From a virus: a stretch of DNA of 39,797 nucleotides. Numbering within the stretch: position 1 is the first letter of the stretch; every line of letters starts with the position of its first letter. The stretch is from IMG/VR virus record IMGVR_UViG_3300042914_002066, positions 1 to 39,797 of that record; one strand, written 5' to 3'. A program made the position numbers and the translations under genes. Positions 28,795 through 36,200 of the stretch are shown here, piece after piece. The notes below the pieces were generated by a model. That model did no database searches. It saw only the letters and a list, made by a program, of their open reading frames with translations, and was not told where the DNA came from.

Positions 28795-29000
28795 CCATCG
28801 AGTACGTCCCCGACGAGCACGGCTACTACTACGTCGTGCTCCACGACGGGGTTGAGATCGGCCAGGTATCCCACGAGATGGACGGGTGGACGTTCTGGTC
28901 CCCCGTGCCGAAGGTCAGCATCCGCAGCTACCAGGCCATGCCCCCCCAGCCGACCCGCAGCGCCGCAGTCAAAGCGGCTATTGACGCTCAGACCACGTAA
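28791..29000 (+). CDS. Unknown small protein, last early gene, 69 aa
   Basis: MTIEYVPDEHGYYYVVLHDG leads through a short beta pattern (VEIGQVSHEMDGWTFWSP) to a basic end. It starts by ATGA overlap and ends inside the 3' end of the convergent holin gene (13-base overlap). No family is recognised. Confidence 0.65.
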   Translation: MTIEYVPDEHGYYYVVLHDGVEIGQVSHEMDGWTFWSPVPKVSIRSYQAMPPQPTRSAAVKAAIDAQTT

Positions 29001-29230
29001 TCGTCGGGGCTGGCGACCACTGACGCCGTACCAGGCGTCCCGAATGGCTCCGACCCCAGGCTCGTCACAAGGCTGATGACCGCACCACTCGCCGCAGCGG
29101 TCAGCACCGCACGCCAGTCGGCGGTCATTACGTCGAACGTGTCGGCCCCGACCAACACGATGGCGAACTGTGCTGCCGTCTTGATGGCTCGCTCCAGGGC
29201 GTCTTTCCAGAACTCCAGGCTCATTATCAT
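28988..29230 (-). CDS. r1t-type holin, 80 aa
   Basis: This membrane protein sets lysis timing. SLEFWKDALERAIKTAAQFA followed by IVLVGADTFDVMTADWRAVL and TAAASGAVISLVTSLGS is the pattern of the phage r1t holin family, with two hydrophobic segments (about residues 14-30 and 43-60). The ATG at 29230 overlaps the endolysin stop (ATGA). A longer reading from 29266 exists but lacks that coupling. It is the last gene of the late block and converges with the early block. Confidence 0.85.
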   Translation of the reverse strand: MIMSLEFWKDALERAIKTAAQFAIVLVGADTFDVMTADWRAVLTAAASGAVISLVTSLGSEPFGTPGTASVVASPDDYVV

Positions 29231-29925
29231 CCCGCCTTCAACGGTTGAGTGGTCTGCCAGAACCACGGGTCAGCGTCCCCCAGGTACGGCACGCCCAAGA
29301 ACTTGAACTTGTCGATGTCGGGCGGCTTGCAGTCGTAACGGAACCCGTTCCCGTAGAACACGGAAATGGTTCCGTCCTTGGCTCGACGCATCATCACTGG
29401 CTTCACTTCTTCTTCCTCTCCTGCGGGTTGCTGGTAGTCAGGATCGAACTCGGCCATTCGTGCCATGACCTGGGGCCCTGGGCACGAGGTCGGGTTCGGT
29501 GCCTGCTGGTGGCCCTTCACGAAACCCTTGCCGTACAGCCTGTTGTGCTCGCTGACGATCTGACGGGCGGCCACGATCTGCGCTTCGGTGGGCGCCTGGT
29601 CCCCGCCCAACGGCAGGAAGATGGCGTGGCTGCGCTCGTTCCAGTTCATGGTGTGGGCCCCCACAACACCCCAGCCTCGAAGCTCGTAACGCACCCCCGT
29701 GCTCGAAACGGCCCAGCTATAGGCAATGTCGGGCCACCCCTGGGTTTCTTGGTGGTACGCCTGGGTGGAACGCAGAAAGGCGCACACATCGACGTGCTCG
29801 CCCGCCAGCACCGCTGACGGCACGGGCCCACCGTTGTAGTGGATGAACACCCCTTGCGAGCCGTTCAGCACCGTTGTCCACTTCGGGGGCTTTGCGCCCC
29901 ACTGCTCTCTCGTCACGTAAGACAC
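29227..29925 (-). CDS. Endolysin, N-acetylmuramoyl-L-alanine amidase, 232 aa
   Basis: This amidase would cut the bond between muramic acid and the peptide stem. It has an amidase_2/PGRP-type fold: REQWGAKPP, zinc ligands H29 (FIHYNGG), H139 (KGHQQ) and C148 (TSCPG), and catalytic-type Tyr57 (AYHQ). A Glu-rich linker near residue 160 precedes a C-terminal module (VFYGNGFRYDCKPPDIDKF, WFWQTTQPL) that probably binds the wall. ATG at 29937 is in frame, but GGAGG lies inside that reading and 5 bases before GTG 29925, so the GTG is preferred. Confidence 0.88.
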   Translation of the reverse strand: MSYVTREQWGAKPPKWTTVLNGSQGVFIHYNGGPVPSAVLAGEHVDVCAFLRSTQAYHQETQGWPDIAYSWAVSSTGVRYELRGWGVVGAHTMNWNERSHAIFLPLGGDQAPTEAQIVAARQIVSEHNRLYGKGFVKGHQQAPNPTSCPGPQVMARMAEFDPDYQQPAGEEEEVKPVMMRRAKDGTISVFYGNGFRYDCKPPDIDKFKFLGVPYLGDADPWFWQTTQPLKAG

Positions 29926-29930
29926 ATCGG

Positions 29931-29958
29931 CCTCCATAGAGGGGGCTAAGTGTCCCGC
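29931..29958 (-). promoter_or_regulatory. Late-type leader of the endolysin gene
   Basis: The minus strand reads GCGGGACACTTAGCCCC then CTCTATGGAGG, ending five bases before the GTG at 29925. It is the closest relative of the terS leader. CCTC can pair with GAGG and mask the ribosome binding site. Confidence 0.65.
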
Positions 29959-30269
29959 TGCTGCGCCTTCATGGCGTCCACCGCATGGCGGATCTCGTGG
30001 TCATGGACCCACTGGCGGATGGACTCGACGCCGTTCACGACGTGCTCAGTGCGCTCGTCGATGCGGCCCACATGGCCCAACAAGCCCTTCACGTCCTCGT
30101 GGAGTTCCCCGACCAACGCACGCCCCTCGGCGTGCTGGTCGCTGTTCTCCTGCTGCAACTGCCGTAGACGCAACTCGTGGTTGTGCTGTTTGCGCAGCAC
30201 AACCATCGGTCCCACAATGGCCGATACTGCGGCTACAGCCAGGGGGATCAGCACTGCCAGGTCGATCAT
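29946..30269 (-). CDS. Membrane-anchored coiled-coil protein, 107 aa
   Basis: One N-terminal membrane helix (IDLAVLIPLAVAAVSAIVGPMV) is followed by a long charged coiled coil (NHELRLRQLQQENSDQHAEG to the end). The topology resembles small lysis-accessory or spanin-like proteins. It lies between the giant virion gene and the endolysin, so it is probably part of the lysis cassette. ATG overlaps the stop of the giant gene (ATGA). Confidence 0.75.
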   Translation of the reverse strand: MIDLAVLIPLAVAAVSAIVGPMVVLRKQHNHELRLRQLQQENSDQHAEGRALVGELHEDVKGLLGHVGRIDERTEHVVNGVESIRQWVHDHEIRHAVDAMKAQQRDT

Positions 30270-33200
30270 GGGGTAAGCACCAACTCTTGAAGCGGGCGGT
30301 AACCCGCCTGCTGCATGTACTTGCGGTACTCGGGGGTGGCTCGCTTCATCAGATCCTCCAAGAAATAGTCACGAATGGCGTCCACGTCGGCGTCTGACAA
30401 GCCCTTGATGTTCCGCAGATCGTCAATGTTCTTGAATCCGCCGTATGTCCTGCGGTAGTCGATGATCTTCTTGGCGGTGGACGGCCCCACCCCAGGCAAC
30501 TGTTCCAACTCGTCGATGCCTGATGAGTTCAGATCGACCACCTTCGGCTTGGGTATGCCCATCGTCTCGGGCTTCTCGGCCAATGCCAGCAGCATCGAGT
30601 TGATGTTCGTGCGCTCGAAGTCAGGGATCTTGGCTTTCACGATGTCGTCCAACGTCTTGAACGATCCATTGGTGGCACGGTTGGCCACGATCCATCGTGC
30701 AGCGTTCTCGCTGATCTCGGGCAGGTCCGCCAACGCTTTGGCGTCGTAGGTGTTGGCAGCCCGCAGCAGGAAGTCACGCTCGTACAGCAAGCGTTCCGCA
30801 TTGAGTTCAACCCTGCGGGTGTTGTCAGTCTTAGAACGTCGTGAGGTTTCTTTGAGGTCGTATTGCAGGCTCTGGTACTTGTCTCCCTCGTCGTTCAGCC
30901 AGGAGATGCGCCGCCTGATCTCGCTGTTTTGGCTGCGGTCGTCGTTGGTGCGGATCGTGAACCCGAGCCCCTTGGACAGCCACGTGTTCGCCGCACGGGT
31001 TGGGTCCAGGAGGCGATTCAGCACGCCAAGTAATGGGAAGCCCTGTTCCATTGTGTACAGGTACCGCTCGTCAATGCGGGCAACCCCGTCAGCGCCACGC
31101 TCTGCCAAGCCGCTCTTGACTAGAGCTTCCGCAACTTTTGTTTCCTCATACTTCGGTGGGAGTTCCACTAACTCGTTTCGGAACGGCTGGTTGGTAAAGA
31201 ATCGCTTGTTTGCCGCCAACTCGACGGGCACTTTGAGGTACGGAGTCACTGCGCTTGTCAGGTACTCCATTGGCGAGTCAATGATCCCAAGGTCCATCAA
31301 AGGGAGCTCGGTGAAGAGGTACCTGTTGAATCCGTCCTGCTTGAACGGCAGACGTATTGCCCCTTCTCGCCCGTACCAGCTCGACACATACGCATCTTCT
31401 TCGCTCTGCGCTTCGATGGCGTTCTTCAAGCGGTAGTAGGACAGTGCGACCTTTGGCTTGCGGATCAGGCCCTCAATCTGGAGGGGGACATTGCGGCTGA
31501 TCCACACGTAGAACGGAATAATCCGACGAAGGTAGTTCGCCTCAAATGCGCTCACGTCGTTGTAGTCAAAGTGGTACTTGCGGACCCGCAGCGTGGCCGA
31601 AGTGAGGTCGCCACCCCTGGTGTAGAAGGTGTCGTAGGCCAACGAGCCACGCAGGAACCGCTCAACACGTTGGGCGGCGTATCCGTTGGCTCGAATCAGG
31701 GCATTGTCGCTCAGGCTGAGGATTTGCTCCCTGGGCCCGTACCTGCCCGCACTGATTGCACGGCCCATGTCCCCCAAGAAGGAACCAGCCTTGTCGGTGG
31801 CCAGTGTTGACGTGCTGCGGCCAGCGTCCTGGGCGAACGCACCAGCGAGGCCCATGCCCGAAGCGGATTCCATGCGATGCCACTGGCGGTAGGCATCGCC
31901 GCCTTTCTTTCCCATTGCTTTGTCAACGGCTTGGAGCGCCATTTCGGCGTTGCCCGTCTTGCGCAACTCAGCAAAGTAAATCTTTTCTGACCTAAAGAAG
32001 TTCACGTAGTTGCGAACGTCCACGCCGGCGAGCCAGTTGTTCATCAGCCCGCCGAAGAAGTTGCGGATGTGGAAGCCAGGGCTCAGGATGGCGTACCCCT
32101 TGAACACGTTCGTGGCGTAGTCGGCGGCACGCAGAAGCTTCTTGATCTCGGCTGGCGAGGACAACCTGTTGGCGTCCACCAAGATGTCCACCAGCCACGG
32201 TTCGGCAAACGTCTGGCGGTCAAGTTGCTTGAACCCCATGTCGTTGATCGCTGCAATCTGCTCTGCCAGCCCTGGTGTAGACGCCAGGTTGCCGTCCATG
32301 AGTTTGGAGGGACCTCGACCACTAGCCAACATGTCGGCTTCGGCTGCAAACGCCTGCCCTTGCAGGCGCAGCGCCGAAGCCCCCATCACGGATGAACCTT
32401 CTCCCGCTGGGAGTTGACTTGGCGCCTCTGCGTTCTGCATAGAGAACGAGATGTCCATTGGGTCAGAGGCTGCCGCTGGGGCATCCTGGGTTGTCGGGGT
32501 CCTGCCAAGTTGCAGGTCATCAGCACGTGAGAACGCCTCGTGGGCTTGGATGCGCAGCAACCGTTCGGCGCTGTTGGCGTCCGTACTGTCGAGTGCCAAG
32601 AGCTTCTTCATGTTGTCTGCGGCTACAGCCAGGGCATCGGCGGGCTTGTCGCTTTGCCTGTCAATGCGGAAACCGAAAGCCTGATCGCTCAACGAGATCA
32701 GTTTGCGCTGATTGTCACGGATGGATTTGCGGGCCTGCATTTGCAGTGTTTCGAGTTCCGCTTCGATCTTGGCCACCTTGCTGGCGGGGCGAACCTGCTT
32801 CTCGTCAAAGACGGTCGCTGACCGACGCGCCAAGTCGTCTACCAAGATTCCGTCGTACCCAAGTTTCTTCAACTTGGAGCGATACACGGCCCCAACCATC
32901 TCAGGCGTGTACCCAAGTTTCGCCAGCAGCGGACCGCTTCCTGGCGACATCGCCAACAGTTCCTCGGCTCGCTTGGGCGACATTGAGGTCATGGCGGGCG
33001 ACACGAGTTCGTCGATCAGCATGAACGCTGCCAGTTTCTGCGGCGGGGCGATGTTTGCAACTTCGCCTCGCAGAGTTCTCGCTTGGTTTGCCAGGTCCGT
33101 CAACCTTGTGACTGTTTGGCTGTTTCGCCAGCCCAATGCAGCCAGTTCTTCCCCACTGATGGTTTCGCCCCACACTGCTCGTTGGATGGCGGCAACGAAC

Positions 33201-36200
33201 GCTTCGCGCATGGCAACCTCTTTGGCCATGACCGACACGTCACCGACCAGCTCGCCAATCTCCAAGTCGGCAGAAACCGCCTCGTCCCTGAGTTGAGCAA
33301 CACGACCCGTCATCGTTTCTGTGGGCGACGATTTCAGTTGTGCCAAGAAACGCTCATCAACTGCGTCGGTGGAGCCAGTGATTGACCTGACCAGGTTGAC
33401 GTACTCGTCAGCAAGCTTCGCTGGTTCCTCCAAATCCAGGTTTCCCCTGGCAAGAATCGTTGTCTCGATGGCGGAAGCCAACCGATCACTGTCGTCACCG
33501 CTTTTGCGGAGGCGCTGCAAGCGAACATTCCTTGCCAACTTCTCGGTTTCCTTGGCGGCGGCTGCCGTTGCTGCGGCTGATGCCGCTTCATCCGCCTGCA
33601 ACCGCCCCAAGTACAGCTCGTTTGCGATCCGCCACAACTGGCCCCGATTTGGCGACTGCGCGTTCAACGACTGGAAGAACAGTTTCAGTTCGGGGTCGGC
33701 TTCGCCTGCAACGAAACGTCGGATCGAGTTAGGCATGTCGCTGGCAAAGTCTCGCCAGCGTTCGAGCATCGGAGTCAGGCCCTCTACTTGCTTCAATGTG
33801 GAAAGACGAACACCAACATCGGCAAGTTCCCTGTTGTACTCGTCGGCAATCATCCTTCCCGTGCCATACAGGTCGCTGCCGCTTCCTGGCGTCTTGCGCT
33901 CGATGACGACCCTTCGCAGGTAGTCAATCTGCTTTTCCTCAGCATCTTTGGCTTTGCTGCGGTATTGCAGCACGTCCCACCACGTCGAGGTGTCGTTCGG
34001 GTCGATCACACCATCAAGCTGGTCAACTAAGCGAACCCCGCCGCTGTCCCGAACGAATGATGTGAACGCTTGGTCGAACGGGACTGACGACACGCCCGCA
34101 TTGGGGGTGAGCCCCGTAAAGCCAAACCCGATTGCGCGTTTTTCGAGTTCGGCCATCGCTGCTTCCCTGGCTTCATCGCTCGGGCCCTCAACGATGTTGT
34201 CCAGGTAGGCCATCTCGTGTTCGGGGAGCAGCACCCCAGTCTCACGGAGGTTGTCACGATTGGGGAGCCAGCGTCCGTCGGCCTCATCGAAGTACGAATA
34301 CCTCAGAAGATCAACCAGGTTCTTGCGTAACGCATTGACTCTTTTGCTGGCTTGCGCCTTGTTGGCCGCCAGCTTCTTGTAATCAGGGTGCCCCCTACTC
34401 ATTCCCTGCATTGACCGCTTGGCATCTTCCAGCTCACGTTTTGCGCTGTTCCACTTCTTGGAGTCGGGAAGTAGATCAAACCACCAGTCGTCGTTGGCGC
34501 CGCCTTCGTAGTTCGGGAAAGCCTGGTTGAAGCCTGGTTGCTTTCTCCAGGCATCGGGGATGTAGTCCTCGATGAATCCGAGCCCTGGCCTCGGGATCTT
34601 CAAGGCTTTAGCTTGCGCCTTGTTGCCCAGCGGAATGCTGCGCAGAGTTTCCTTCACCTCGTTGTGAACGGCATCAACGACTTTTTTGAGTTCTCGAATC
34701 CCTTCGTCGGTGCGCAGGTCGAAGCCGTTCCAGAAGAAGTTGGGGGTGGTGTCGTCGGCGTATCTGGCGTCGATGTCGAACATGGCATCAAGTGCCTCGT
34801 CAACCTCGTTGACGATTTCTCGCTGCTCGGCAAGCAACGCTTGGCTCGCCTCGTCCACCTGGGGGCTGGGGGACAGGGGCACATCCCCTGGCCCACGAAC
34901 GGGTTCACTGGCAGGCAATGCAGCCGTGTTGGGAGCTTGGGCTTCGCTGGCCAGCTCAGCCAAAGCCTTCTTGGCCGAATCTATGGCTTGGGTTTTGCGC
35001 TTGATTTCAAGGCCGTAATCCTTGACCATCGCACGTATGTAAGCGTCATGCGTAGCAACGAAATCTCTGGGCAGAGCTTTCGCTTCTTCAAGCGTGTATC
35101 GGCGGCTTTTCGGGCGCAACGACGCGTCTTGCCGAAGGGCCACTTCCAACTGCTCGTCATAGGTGGGGTTCCCAGCCAGGAAAGCATCCCACTCATCAAC
35201 GGCACTTGTGTGCTTCGCCAAAGAACGCTCAGCGCGCGCAAGGGCCTTTTCTCCTCCTGCAAGTTCTTTTGTCTTGTCCGCAATCCTTTCCTCGATGGTG
35301 CGAGGAGCGTAAGTGGGCGTTTGCCTAACGGTCTGGGTTTGAGCCTTTTGGATGACATCACCCGTGCCATCTGGGTTCAGCCTGATGTACGACCCTCGCT
35401 GGGGATCGCTCACGGTGACGAAATACCCGCTTGCGGGAGCGGCTTCCTTCTCCCCCGCCTCTCGGACGTAGACGGGTCGGCCCTCCTTCTGAGCACGCTT
35501 TGAGGCTTTCTTGATCGACTGCGACAGGCCAGGATCGCGTTTCTTGAACGTGTCCAGCATCTTGCTGGTGATCGGCGTCACCTTGTCTGCGGCTTCGCCA
35601 ACTTCAGAGGCAGCGTCGTCGGCGGTGGCCGCCACCTCGTCTGCAACTGCGGGTTCGGCTGGGGCCTCGATCTTCCGTTTCAGCTCGTCGATCCTGTCGT
35701 ACTGCCGTAGAAGTAGTTCTTCCGAGTTGTCCGTGACCATGACCTCTAGGTCGTCGAGCTGCCTGCGAATCTCATCGACCGCACCTGGGGTCAGGCCCTG
35801 ATCGGCAATGCGGGCACCAGCTCGTTGCACGAACTCCGCAGCGATGGGGTTTGGTGTAGCCGCAACACTCAACCTCATTTTTGCGATCAGTCTTTCGGCG
35901 GGGTCACCTGGCAACGGCCCCGATGGGGTTCCCCCACCGAACGCCAACTTGCCCAACGTGTCGTCGAGGTCGTCGATGAAGCGCAGGACTGCCTCAGAGC
36001 CATCAGCAGCGTTGACGGCTTGGGCGTGTCGGGCAAACACCGCACTGATCTCGTCCACGAACACCTGCTGGGTGTTCGTCAGATCCGTGAGCTGGTCGAG
36101 CTGCACCAACTTTGCGTCTACAGCGGTGAGCAGCATTTCGGCGTTGATGATGCGGTCGGCGTCGTCAACGCCAGCAATGACCCGTGGGTTCTTCATGGCC

